From Carnegiea gigantea (lineage: Eukaryota; Streptophyta; Magnoliopsida; Caryophyllales; Cactaceae), in the NCBI GenBank assembly GCA_029747015.1, contig JAKOGI010000825.1, forward strand, positions 312,001-376,000: a stretch of 64,000 nucleotides of DNA. The letters run 5' to 3'. The notes below the pieces were generated by a model. That model was not told where the DNA came from and did not search any database. It saw only the letters and a list, made by a program, of their open reading frames with translations. Position numbers and translations under genes: made by a program. Below are positions 10,151 to 22,254 of the stretch, one piece after another (positions within the stretch are counted from its first letter, which is position 1; every line of letters begins with the position of its first letter).

Positions 10151-10321
10151 ATGACAACTATCAACTTTCCCTCTATTTTTGTGCCTTTAGTAGGCCTAGT
10201 ATTTGCAATTGCAATGGCTTCTTCATCTCTTCATGCTCAAAAAAACAAGATTGTGTTAGATGTTGTGGTGTGGGCCAAATCTAATTTTTCATACGTAGTT
10301 GAACTCAAACTTAGATACTAG
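10151..10321 (+). pseudogene. psaI: Plastid photosystem I subunit VIII relic
   Basis: Starting at ATG 10151 the frame reads [18 protein letters not shown], then AIAMAS and HAQKNKIV. This is the 36-residue photosystem I subunit VIII, a single membrane-spanning peptide of the thylakoid. One codon is missing relative to the usual VFPAIAMAS, and several residues differ. An extra T at about 10256 shifts the normal TAG stop out of frame, so the frame runs on to 10321 with 21 unrelated residues. No plastid neighbour (accD, ycf4) is recognisable. In the nucleus without a targeting peptide it would not function. This is a transferred fragment. Confidence 0.88.
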
Positions 10322-11310
10322 ATATCGACTATACGTATCGTCGTTTGACTGAAACTCCTAACAATTTCAAATTCTTTTTTTCTTCTTATTATCGAAATGC
10401 TTGAATTCGTTAGAATAAGAATAGCTCAAGTAGAATCTCTTTCTTTTTGAAGGGTTCCGAAATTGATAGAGTCAATCTAAATAGAATCCAAATCATTATC
10501 TATTTGTGTGAGTTCAACTACGGCAGAGGATCTATAATCATTAGCTCTGGTTCATAGGCAACTAGCAAATTTCACTCTTAAGAGATAGCCAGATAGTTAA
10601 GCTACCCTTAGCAGTCGTAAGGTAAGGCCTCTTTAGTAGCACAAGACAAGGCATTCAAGCAAAGACATGAATGAAGCCTATCCTTTAGTTCACTTCCAAA
10701 AGACAAGGCCCAGATAGAGTGCCTTTTTTTATTTATACAACATCAAAACCTGAAAAATTCATTGATCCTTGATCTCACCTTACTCGTTAAAGTAAGTAAG
10801 TAAACCCTCAAAGTGCACAAGAGGTAAGCCTACTTTTGACGCTACTTTCCTTACTGATTCTTACTGCTGTGCTTCGTTGCAAAAGAAAGGTTTACTTAGG
10901 AACAGGGGAAGCGATTGAAGAATAAGCCAAATACTCATTGCAGGGTGGCACTGGACTAGGGCTTACTCGACCTTGTAGATCATGATGGCCAAGCCCTTTT
11001 TGTTGAAGAAGAAAGAGATTGAAAGATGAGACAATCGGTTTGAATCAATTTTGATTTAGGCAGTGAAAGAGAAAGGAGATGGTCGAATGATCCCTATTTA
11101 GGTGAATCAAGATGGTATGAATCCCCAAGTGAAAAGAACTACGTGGTGGACTTTATCCTGAAAGGCTTTTAGGTATGTAGAAAGCCAGCTAAGTTCACGC
11201 GTTGGGTGCTACTTCTAGAAGTAGAGGAACGAAATAAGTGTAATGAAAAGCTTATAGACTCACGCACAACAGCTTCTTAAATAACTATATAAATAGCATC
11301 TGGAGCGCTA

Positions 11311-11350
11311 GTCTAAACTAACCAAGAAAATGGATACGCAGCTAATGCGC
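11311..11350 (+). repeat. Diverged short repeat, copy 1
   Basis: The phrase running from GTCTAAACTAACCAAG to GCTAATGCGC recurs with changes at 12223-12259. This may be a mitochondrial-type dispersed repeat. Confidence 0.5.
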
Positions 11351-12222
11351 GACGTTATCTAAATGGTAGCCCTTACTTGTGGAGTTGCTTGTTGGCTTTC
11401 ATGGTTTAAGGTGTAGCATTAGAATTACTATGTAGGCTTTTGTTTACAAAGGGTTAGAATCCCTCTCTTTCTGCATCTTTACCTAATTAACTATTGTTAC
11501 TAACCGAAATGTATCAAATAACAATGGATATCATTATAGAAACTGTTATTTATAGATTCTCTATTCCTAATTGTAGTTTTTCGAAGAAGAGTGGACAAGG
11601 AATGAAAATCTCCTTGCTGATATATGATACATGAATAAGACAAAAATTAAGATCAGACCACTCTTTTAGGGTATTTCATATGGCTTCGAGTATTCAATCT
11701 ATAGTTAGCACATAGTGGGAAAAGAAAGAGAGAACACACACTATCGCACAAGCCTCAAGGCTTTGAAGTCCATAGCACCCGATTCGATCACTCTATCGAG
11801 TAGAAGTCCAGGGATGCTTCAATCGATTCTTAACACCTTAACCGTTCCCTATTTTGGATGAGAAGGTAAATTGTTAGCTTTCTCGGCTTAACGACTCTTT
11901 CTTTGGCCGCCCAGGACTGCTCTTTTAAACCTCATCTAGTTAATTGATATCTGTCAGTCTTTTCAGACTTTCCCTTCTTCCACTAAGAAAGGGAGTGTAG
12001 TCGAAGCTAGTGAATTGAATACCAGATGGGCCAAAAGGTTCTGTTGCTATTGAATCTGATCTGGCCTTTGCTTACCCCTGTTCATATGCCCCAAGGGAAG
12101 AAGCTGCTGTCTCTTTCGCATTTGGCCTAAGATTGGGAGTTTGACTCTCTCGATTAAAATAGACGACTAGGAAGGAAACAAGCATGGAAGCCCCTTATAG
12201 ATTAGTAATAACAAATAAACTA

Positions 12223-12259
12223 TGTCTAAATAACCAAGGAAATGTATGTGCTAATGCGC
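12223..12259 (+). repeat. Diverged short repeat, copy 2
   Basis: Similar to 11311-11350 (shared TCTAAA-TAACCAAG-AAATG and GCTAATGCGC), with gaps. Confidence 0.5.
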
Positions 12260-12283
12260 AAGGGCTTCCACGTCAGCCCTTGC
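12258..12283. repeat. Hairpin: 9-bp perfect inverted repeat
   Basis: GCAAGGGCT (12258-12266) and AGCCCTTGC (12275-12283) are exact inverted copies around an 8-base loop. It resembles the small GC-rich hairpins common in plant mitochondrial spacers. It lies at the end of repeat copy 2. Confidence 0.65.
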
Positions 12284-15200
12284 TTGTTTTGTTGTTGTTA
12301 ACTTAAAAGGGAGGAAACTCAACTCAAAAGGAAGAGTCCCCATCTCTATAAGAGGAGCAATATAAGAAGAACCACAGCTATTGAAAATAAGCGATTTTAG
12401 CTGGCATGTTGTTGGAAGCTTGATCGAAAGATTAGAAGATAAGTGGGCAAGCGGTGACCACCATCCAGATAGATGCTTTGAGAGTTCCCAACTAAAGAGA
12501 GAATACAAGGCAAAAAGTATAGTGGATTTACTATTCCTGCTATCTTACTTCCTGAGGGAGAAGCTGTTCTGGCTCTTTGCAACTTGGAATGAATGGTAAC
12601 ATGGTTCGAGGTAGGGATAATGAGTAGGGAAAAACCTGACTTAGCCATAAGAAAGGGATGTTGCTTCTCCCACTATTAATGTCGCATCTGCTGTTGCATG
12701 GCTCTCATCTTAATGGCATCAGTCAAATAGAGGCAAAGGGACTAGAAGTGAATACCCAGTTCAGATCGTCGGGGAAGTTAACTCAGCAATTCTTGCTTCT
12801 TTTCCAGAAACAGTGATAGAGGAAGAGCTCTTTAAATTGTTGAAGGGAAAAAAAAGGGCTGTCATTGAATCTATTGAGTTTGCTGCTATCATAGACAACG
12901 GAAAGGCAGCTAACCAGCATTATAAAAGATTTGATTACCGCCGTTGGAGGAAAGGCATTGGGAAAAGGGTGACCCTTACTTGAAAGGAAATGAAGTTACT
13001 CGGTGAGGGAGAAGAAGATGATTAATGGAACACTAAAGCATTTTGCTTGTAATAGATATGCCAGATGGGAATGAGGAAATCATACAATCAATTAAGCAAC
13101 TACCCCTTTAAATCATGAATGGGGATATCACACTGTTTATTAAGGAAGAAATCCTTCATATCATGAAAGATAGATAGACTACTATGACTATCCCTTTATG
13201 GACTTTTGCGATTAACCATTTTTGATATGAAAGAGAAAATTGAATAAGATAATACTGGTAGCATAGAGTTAGGCTATGCCATGTTTGTAATAACTGCTTG
13301 GGTATCTTTCCCGTTAATGATGATTAGCTTGCCCAGTTAATATACAGAGAATCTGAATCCTACTATGTATATTTGATATAACAAAACAACCAGAAAACGA
13401 ATCGATTTAGATGCAAGTTTTTTTTGCCACTCTAAGCAAACTATAGTGTGGCATTCTTTCTTTAGTAACAAGGCTTTTCAAAGAACAGATCAGAGGTGGT
13501 CAATGAATTATTGATTTGAAAGCGCAATCGAGGCTAATCTAATATAAGATGTCAAAGTGTTCCTCTGTAGTAAAGGCTTCTGTAACAGTGGAAAAGGATG
13601 TGCCTCACTTCTTTTAACTGCTTATTTTGTAAATAGAGCTACTTTCCCTCCTTCATCCCTTTGTTCTAATCCATATATTAAACCCGTACAAATTTCCTTT
13701 GCCATGAGACCACTACTTGCTTTGGTCTTTTGGTTTCCACCTACCCTTATACTGACAGCACCCTAGCTTTTCAAATGGATGTGACCCCCTGATGGGGTGT
13801 TTTGTTTGATGTGCAGAAAAATCCTTGTTCCTCTTCTTCGAACTCTTCACTTGGTAGGACTAAACGAACTATCCGAGGCGTCGATGCACAGGTGAAAGAT
13901 GCGTATGCAGGTCTCCACAGTTGACGTGAGTGTAAAAGCACTTTAACGAGCGAGATTTGTGGAGGCCTCTTTTTTCGTGCGAAGACTAAATTGAGTGCGC
14001 TACTTTTTAGTTTATACACAAAAGCATATAAAATGATGTATCTGTTATGTGGCTTTATGAGTCCCCCGCCCCATTTCTTTATAACAGCAACAAACTTACT
14101 AATAAGAATTTTAATTTACATATATTAAATATGAACATGTAAGACGGGCTATGGGCTGAGCAGTGAATAGTAAATGGATAAAGAACCTTTCACAAAGCAT
14201 TTCGTTTTGCCGAGTTCACTTGCCTTTTGCAATTCCTCAAATTCCATGTGGTAATTCGGGTTGTTGATCTACCGAACTCAAAATGGCTTTCTTATATCGG
14301 GGTGTTCCGATGACGTTCGATCGCAGTACCCTGCTACATAAAGCATAAACCACTATAATTAGTCTTTCAATGGCAAGTGGGTGAACTAACCCCTACGGCA
14401 GATCCACTTACTGATGAATGCCAGCCATCCTTTATCGAGTAGCCTTGATTATTCTCAAACCCTTGCTAATTCGATAGCCTAAAAAAGAACGACCATGATT
14501 TTGATTTCGGACTACCTATGCCTCTAACGATGCTTTTGGGCAAACTGTAACTAGGCGCCCTACTCCTACCCCCGATTCTCACCTTCGTCTCTGCTACCTC
14601 CGCTCTGACTTGCTCTATTACCTGTGCATTCACAACTCAGTAATGGACTGGTGAACAAAAGCTACTGGGATAATTACGAGTGATGAATCACAATTAGCCA
14701 CATATTCCCTTGTCGTTGGATTCGTGCCTCTTCACTCTGCCACTGGGACTTAGTCGGAAGAATCTACTACGGCCTTCTCTGTCCACCTTTATGAATTATA
14801 CCACAACTAGCCATGACAAGTTAGAATCTATTGTTGTTTAGAAAGACCTATCAGACTGATGAAAGTAAAGCTTTTTACTAAGTTTTTTCTGTGTATTGTA
14901 GATGGGCTTTGCTGCGACGAGGATGCCTTTTTTAATCAGGCCAACTTCAAGGCCTGCAACAGAGTCATACGACATCAAGGTAGAGCACCTAACTTTCTTA
15001 TTGACATGTGAGGGAAAATAGGAGTATGAGGTGGCCGTATTTACCACTGTAACCCTATGGTTGGTCCCACTACTCCTTCGAGCGCCTTTTGCGCTTAGCA
15101 TCAAAAAGAGGAGTTGTTTGCCTTACCACACCAACCACCTTAGTACTAGAAGTTCTAGTAATGGGACCCTAGGCAAAGGATAGCTAATTCACTAATTAAT

Positions 15201-15600
15201 ATTTATTAGATAATAGATTATGGATCTATTCTTAGCTTGTGCAATCTATAAAAAAGCCCTTCGCCTTAGTAAGCTAGCTTTCTAAGCCGAGTAGGACGTG
15301 GGTCGATCTTGATAAAAATAGGACTAATCCTCTATAATAGAAGAGTTAGAGTCCTTTCTCGACCAGACGAAGGAGATAGGAATGGAATTCTACCTTGACC
15401 GTCTTAGAGGTGCAAAGTTCATAATTCAGTGTGGTGGGGCCTGCTTTAGTAGGAGTCTTATAAGGATGTTTGTCTCATATATAAGATCACTACTGCTTTT
15501 AGGAGTGCTCTTTTCATCCCACTAGTTTGATCATAATAGAAGAAAAAGAATCAGAATGCCCAAAAACTCCGATGTCATTTTTGGTTGGAACTAGCGATTT

Positions 15601-18600
15601 CAAAAAGTATTCCTCCATTTATAGAGCAGGAAGCGGATAGTTCTTTATACTACTAGACTCACTCCAAGTCTTCCATTCGTTCACTTCAATTGAGATATGT
15701 ATTAAAAGGCTACATGTTACGTATCTAACTCGAGTTACACTCATTCTATTTATCAACTCCGTAAACTGCATATCGATTAAAGGAGTAAAACGATTGGATT
15801 GATTTAGCCTCTGGGACCTCAAGACTAGCTACGCTTGAACTAAGACAAGGGAGAGTATATCTGAATTGGAGATGGATGAAGGCCCTATATAAAACTCGGG
15901 TTTAGCACCTGTGTAATATATACGAATGAAGACTTAATGTATCATGCTATCCTTATACTTCTCTGCATATTCCATCAATGTTCTCAATACCATATCATAG
16001 ACTAGCCTTGGGAAGAGGTTGACCATTCGAATCAAACAAGGCAATAACCTTTCCAGCGGTGAATCTATATATATCGGAGGATATGGTGAACTTAATGTAG
16101 TCTGAATCCATATTGTACGCATAACGGTATAATAAACGCAGGACCTCTAACAATATAATCATAGGATTGAGCGTATGGCTCCACAAATTTGTTTTTCGCT
16201 AAGAGCGAATCCATATATAGATTATAAAATAGCTCAGAACCCTGCATATCTGCTAAATGACTCCAATTTCTAAGAAGAAATGTATTCTTAAGTACTTATT
16301 TATTCAGTCTAGTAAGGCTAGTGTAACGTCAGAAAAATGGCTTGATTAGGGACCATTTGATATGCATTTATTAACCCTTTTTTCTTGAAGGTTGCTAGTG
16401 TTTCACACAGGTTTACTATATTATTCCCAAAAGGTGTTCTTAGTAGCAATAGGCAGGCCTATTACTAAAAGGGTTTGATTATGTTTTTTTGTTGCGCTAA
16501 GCTATAGACACATATAGAATATGTCATTATATTCAGTGGATAGGTAATTTGGGTAGGAACACCTATACATTTTAGTGTAGTGCCCGCTTCCTTGGTACGG
16601 GTTTGGAACCGAAAAGGGGTGCCCTCACACGCCGAGGGCTTCCTTTTAATTGATTGGCCATTAGTTCCTTTGCAGCCAATTCCCATATAATTGAATAGAA
16701 AAAGAACAAGTAACAGAAGTAGTGACCCACCGGTTGCCTTAGTGCGGTGTTCAGTGACTGGCCTTTTTCTCGTCAAATGTCCCATGCTTTCCGTTGGTCA
16801 ATAATCAACCACAACTCTCTCTATATACTTAATATAGTTATTTACTACCCATACAGGCGTGACAGAGTGAAGCTGTCTAGAGGGAATTGAATATTCTCAA
16901 TCAATCCATATGTTTAGCAACTTTTCACGCATCTTTAGCTTAGTCTGAACTCAAGTTCCAGTGATAATACAACTTCCAGCAGAACTTCTAGTCAATCCAC
17001 AATGACTATTGATGATTATTGCATTGAATCATCTAGTACTCAGGCATCTTCTTCATGTTCTAATGGATCGCTGGGTTTAACACGAAATATGTGTAAATCC
17101 GTAAAATGTAATACTCCTCCTAGCCCATCCCATGGGGAGATCATACTGCATGTCAACTTGAACAACATAGCATACCGGGTTCACCCCTAGCTGCTGACGA
17201 GGTTCCTGTACTTTGATCGGGTATTTACACCCTATGAGCTAGATAAATTGACTAAAAAGGGTTGTTCCGCCTAAAGCCTAATTTATCAAGTAGCTCAGTG
17301 TGTGAATCATCTATTTTAGGTCGAGGACTCCATTCAATACTATAAAAAATAGAAAAATTTTTCGAAGATATTATGGTAAAGGTACTCACGGAAGGTCCCT
17401 GGCATTTTGGGTGGTACTCAGTACTAGTCATTCTAGGTGTTGGTTGTACCGTTTAGTACGTGGTTTAGCCAGCATCTGCCATTCAAGAAACATTAGTTAA
17501 TGTACCCAATATGGACATGCTCCGGTCTATGTTAATGTGGGATAAGATCAAAGACTAGGATTACCGAAGGAGTTTCATGTATATTTGAGATTTGAGAAGC
17601 TTACAGACTATTAGACTCACTCTGTTTGTTCACTCTAAGAGAAAAACTAGTCTTTCATTGGCTCTTCTAAGTTTAAGCTGAATCTCCTATCATTTCAATC
17701 GATGCTTATCGTTACCATAAATAAAGCAAAGAAAAACACAAAACATACCGGCTTTGTCAGGTTCCCAGTATGTCCAAGTCTGTCATACCAGATAGACCTA
17801 GATGCCCTACCTGGGGTGGGGCCGAGAATAGGGGAGTGTTGGAGTGCTATACTAGAAGAACCCGCTATTGCTATAGAATTGGAAGAAACAAAGCCCTTAC
17901 AAGAGGAATTTACCGAAGCGGATCTCATAAGGACAGGGGACCTGTTGCAATATTCTAATGGACGACAATGAAACTCCTGATCGGGACTCTTGTCCGCTAG
18001 CAGTAGAAAGAACTGCTTCCCAGAACTGACACTACTGACTCACTGCAAAGTTTGTGTACTCCATTTTACTTACACTTTTTTTCAGTGACATCGCTTTCTT
18101 AGCGTCAGTATTTTCTTTACTTTGAGGTGCTTTTCCTTTTCCTCGCTCATGTAAGCTAGAGCTAGAGTTCTTCACTTTTCCTTGCTTACTGGCTTGACTA
18201 ACTTGGGTCTAGTTATGCTTACTAGCCGCACATTCTAAAAACTGGGTAGAATTAGAATCTAGTATTTCCTCACCTCAATTGCTTAGCTTCTTTTCCTTAC
18301 ATCTTCTTGATCTTTATCACTCTGATCATGTCCGTGAGCTATCTTCTTCGTTTGAAGCTTCGTGCTAGTCAAGTTTAGTCTTGATTGATTTATTGCAAAC
18401 TTTAGTGATACTGCCTTTTGCTTAGCTATGGAAATCCGTAGCGGCTATCCTGCATTCACAGCATCTTAGTTTCTTCATCCGGGACAAGTCTTGGACTAAA
18501 GAGGAGAAAGGCAGCTTTTAGCTTTTCATACTTTCCTGCTATGCTATCCGCTATTCTTAGCTCTTAGTGTGCTTCGCTTGAGCTCAACCGTCCGGAGTGC

Positions 18601-21099
18601 TTGTTTTCTGAGTATGATTCTTTCGCGCAAGGGAAGTGTTGAGCCAGAGTAGAGATTACCTTTTCAGCATCGCTGTCAGAGCATTTCAGTTAATAATTTA
18701 TTTCGCTTACATAGTTTCTTTTTCTTCTTACAAGAGATCAAGACTGGTAGGCAGGCTAAGGCCAGAGATTCAACGTGCGAGGTGTTTCCTTTCGAACTTA
18801 GATACGTTTCTTTTAGTTCAATGAAGAGCTATTCGTTTCATTTCTCTTGCATGATTGCTTTCAAGGGGGTTTTTTTTCCTTCCATTAATGGATTGTCTAT
18901 ATAAGATCTCTTGCTGTTGTCGCTTATAGAATATGTATTCCCTATACAAATTGTTACTTACACTTTTATTTTAAGCTAAGACGCCACCACCCTATTTAAG
19001 GTATTATCAAAATAAGGTCGCTTTTTTCCAATATAGAGTAGATTACCCTTTTTCTCCTTTGATGAGTGAGTTTACCGATAGGAAGGAAGAGTCATAGGAT
19101 GTGTAAGAGTAGCATAAGAAAGCATGCCCAATCGCTATGGGGAGCTCAAATGATCGATGGTGAACACTACCAACTCAAACGACGATACGTATTAAAAGAA
19201 TGGAGGGAAATGAAATGAGTTTCATATAGTGAAATCTCAAACCTACATATCTTTTCCTTCCATTCATTCCAATATAGTTCGCATCCTGGAATCAAAGTTT
19301 CAAGTGAGTCTTCTAGTCTAATAGTCTAACCAGTCTATAAGCTTTTCTTTTCACTCATTCACTATGTAATGTTCAACTCACTCCATTTCATTTCACTCCT
19401 TCCCTCTTATGCGCCTAGCACTTGATCTAGATGCCCTTAGATAGAGGGATTCCCCTCAAACTTAGTCATTTCCCAATAGCGAAAGATGAGAGATATTCAT
19501 ACTTCTTCTTCCAAAGGTGAAGGTGGAGGCTAGTATCGACTCATTTCGGCCGATTAGTATGTCTTATGTGGCATATAAAGTGAGAAGAAAGTGACCAGTG
19601 AAGGAACGCTCAATTCCTCGGGTCTTGCTGCGTCAGCTACCGTAGATAGGATGCTTGACCCTACAAAGAAGCTTAGTAGTCAGAAGGAAGCAACGAAAGT
19701 ATGCCTGAGGTGAAGTGCAAAGCATCAAAGATGAGCATATGAAAAATGCATACAAGATTTTATTCCTAACACCCCTAGAAGAATCAAATTGATAAGCAGT
19801 TTAGGTAATGTGTATATGTATATTTATTCTCTCTACAGTAAGACGAACTGGATTAGAACAATAAGAAATTCTAGCTTAAAGAGTTTGTAGGGGGACTAGT
19901 GGATGGCTATCTTATCCTATTGCCTCCCGCTCGTCAATTAACGTTTTCACTTAATTTTGAAGGCAGAAATAAATAAGCAGGCATCAAGATCCTAAAAACT
20001 TTCGTTTTATAGGCATACTTTTGTATCAAAATAGGACTTATCTTGTGAGTGAGGACACATCCAAGTCAATAGCTAGAGTTTTGCTAGTTGAAGAATTCTT
20101 TTGTTCGTATTTCGACCCAGTATGTGCGACTAAGCCAAAGATCAAGGGTAGGTGGGTAATTAATCTTTCCCTCACTACCACCTCCCACGGTAGCTAGAAA
20201 GCACTGAAAGGCCTACTCCAAGAAATGCTGTGAGAAAAGGAAGATCTTGGTTCAGGAAGAAGCAGGTTACGGCCACTCCGCATCTTCATAGTCAATCGAG
20301 AGAAGTAAGTTGGTTCGGTGAAAGAACTCTGTCCTTAACACGTAGGCTTCTCAGCTGCTATTGAGCTATTGCAACTAGGAAGCTATGAGTTAAGGCTGGA
20401 TGGGTTTGTTGGAAAGAGACCACCCTCCTAATCTGCCGGACATTGATATGATGTGCGTCCGAAGGCTTAGGCTCTGCCTACCAGGTCCCCCACAGGGGGG
20501 ATATTCTTAAAAGGGGGATACTTTCTTTCTCTTTGCTTTTCACTGCTATCCTTTCGTACTCAAATGATGAAGGAATGAATGCAAGACTTAGCTCTGAAAG
20601 AATAGATACTTGACAGCTAAGGGAATATGGGCTCCTTTTGGTGAGGTCAAAGGTAAGTGAACGAGAACCAGTAGATAATTCTACAACATCCACAGGTGGA
20701 ATGGAAAGACCAGGGATGCGTCTCAGTACAATGGGGAAAGTTTTCTCTATTCACGATAGGTACGATTACCCTAGTAGATCCTCCCTGAATTTTAATACTA
20801 AGATGATCTCCTTCAAGCTGCTTCGTCACATGATGACTTCTTAACTAGGTAAAGAGTGAAGACGACTTATGTTTATTTTCGTTTCACCCTTGTATGAAAT
20901 GAGATTCCAATTTTTTACTGCTTCGAAGCTGTTTTCTTTCACTCATCTAACTATAACATTTAGTTTCTCAATCTAGGCTAGCGAATGAAAAAAGGAACGA
21001 AAGAGAAAGATATATCTGTTTAATAAATTTCATTTTTTATCTTCAACTTGAAAAGAAATGGAGGAAGACTTCTGTCTCAACAAATCAAACGCAGAAATG
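15601..21099. other. Unassigned organelle-like spacer, part 2
   Basis: Same style as 10322-15600. Several open frames of 60-106 codons occur on both strands, but none matches a protein I know. The most protein-like is on the minus strand at 15934-16186 and is listed. No tRNA or rRNA was recognised by eye. Confidence 0.4.
15934..16186 (-). pseudogene. Unidentified minus-strand coding remnant with a frame change
   Basis: Two minus-strand frames look protein-like in succession. The first (from 16186) includes LLEVLRLLYRYAYNMDSDY and FTAGKVIALFDSNGQPLPK and ends near 15995. The neighbouring frame continues with VYDMVLRTLMEYAEKYKD down to 15934. The even residue mix and the way one frame becomes plausible where the other stops suggest a single gene with one frameshift. 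I do not recognise the family. A gene of a mitochondrial linear plasmid (polymerase-like) is one idea, but no catalytic motif is visible to support it. Confidence 0.3.
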
Positions 21100-21645
21100 T
21101 TGATAACACACATAGAGTTAATGGTATTTAATAACTAATTGATTGGACAGCAATACGTAGACCACCCAAGAAGGAATATTTCTTATTTGATCCATGTCCT
21201 GACATAAGAAGTGCAATTAGAGCAATAAAAGAAATAGCAATCCATAAAAAAACACAAATACTGAGATCGGCTAGAATAGGGCGATCGCTAAAAGGAATTA
21301 CTGAATAACTTAGTGGAATTGATATGAGTGCTATAGAGGGTCCGATACTAAATAAACGTGTATCCCCTCATCATGGAAGAAGGGTCTCTTTTAAAAGTAG
21401 TTTGATCCCGTCTACATCAGCTGAAGAATTCCCAAAGGGTCGGCGACGTATTCAGGTCTAATACGTTGTTGTATACCCACGAATATTTCTCTTTCTGACC
21501 ACACAATTAAATGTACACCTATTGTGATTCCCAATATAAAATTAAAAAAAGGGACAACCATCCATATAGTTTCATAAACCTATTTTTTTAATTCTAATCT
21601 GGAAAAAGAGATGATAGCTTGTACTTCTGTTATATCAATCATCAT
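21100..21645 (-). pseudogene. ndhA: Plastid NADH dehydrogenase-like subunit A, exon 1 relic
   Basis: Reading the minus strand from the ATG at 21645: IDITEVQAI, SFSRLE, then [45 protein letters not shown] and [15 protein letters not shown]. These match exon 1 of plastid ndhA, a membrane subunit of the thylakoid NDH complex, in order. Frameshifts occur near residue 25 and around 21380-21430, where an in-frame stop (TAG) also appears. A stop (TAA) replaces the Glu codon after QSISY, and several residues are substituted. Similarity fades near 21100, about where the group II intron would start; exon 2 is absent. The start lies 2 bp past the ndhH stop, as in plastids, so ndhH-ndhA were transferred as one piece. 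It is not functional. Confidence 0.9.
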
Positions 21646-21646
21646 T

Positions 21647-22254
21647 TCAATGATCAACTTCTCCTATAATAATATCTATGGCACCTTGTATCATCATAAT
21701 ATCAGCCAATTTCATTGTTTTCCCTAACTGAGGAAGAAGTGGCAAATTGATAAAGAGACGAACCAAGGAAACACATTCAGATCTCCTATCAAAAATCTTC
21801 CCAATTCCCCCTTTGTGGCTTCGACTGTCACTTAAAGTTCTTGTCTTGACGATTCAAAGGAGATGGCTTTTGACTAATGAATCGATATTCAAAATCATTT
21901 CATTCCAGACGCGTCGGATTTATAAATTCTCATAGGGACCCCTGGAATTCTATTCAGGATGAGCTAATGAATCTCATTCTTTTTACCATTGGACTTCCCA
22001 ATCAAACTCATCGTAACACTTATAGTGATGAACTTTATGGGGATTCCATTGTATTTCGAAAGCTTGTAGCATTGGTCTTGATAAACCCAATTTATTGCCT
22101 TTTCTCCACCAATAATGCCCACTCCTACAAAAAGTTAGAAAAAAATTGGATTTCGCGTAATAAGTTTTTGGTATTCAGCAATCCCTATTAAAAATAAGAA
22201 CAAAAATCTAACATTTATCTATCCATCCATAAGGTAAATCGGCAGCTACTCTGC
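21647..22254 (-). pseudogene. ndhH: Plastid NADH dehydrogenase-like subunit H, C-terminal part (cut by Athila element)
   Basis: On the minus strand, starting at the Athila edge (22254), the sequence reads VAADLPYGWIDKC, then [61 protein letters not shown] and a terminal IIIGEVD. This is the C-terminal two-thirds of ndhH, a peripheral subunit of the plastid NDH complex. Several frameshifts and stops are visible, for example after DKC, after AIN and around 21850-21900. The stop codon is at 21647-21649. The missing N-terminal part lies on the other side of the Athila element at 36478-36828, in the orientation expected if the element inserted into the gene. Confidence 0.92.
22250..22254. repeat. 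Left target-site duplication of the Athila element (TCTGC)
   Basis: TCTGC here and TCCAC at 36478-36482 differ by two transitions. Joining GGCAGCTAC, one TCCAC and TGATATG restores uninterrupted ndhH sequence, which independently supports the duplication. Confidence 0.8.

Larger units (their letters stand above)
10322..15600. other. Unassigned organelle-like spacer, part 1
   Basis: More even base composition than the flanking nuclear DNA. It is rich in phrases such as AAAGAAAGG, GCTTTCTT and TAGTCGAAG that are typical of plant mitochondrial intergenic DNA. I recognise no gene. It contains a diverged 37-40-bp repeat pair and a hairpin (listed). The mitochondrial origin is inferred from style and from the plastid pieces on either side; no mitochondrial gene supports it. 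Confidence 0.4.

Noticed and set aside
14838..15104. Minus-strand open frame of 88 codons
   Set aside because: No recognisable motif; likely spacer.
16465..16785. Minus-strand open frame of 106 codons
   Set aside because: Longest frame in the organelle-like block, with a short hydrophobic run, but its composition looks random and no family is recognised.
21877..22191. Plus-strand open frame of 104 codons
   Set aside because: It is antisense to the ndhH pseudogene; the minus strand carries the recognisable protein.
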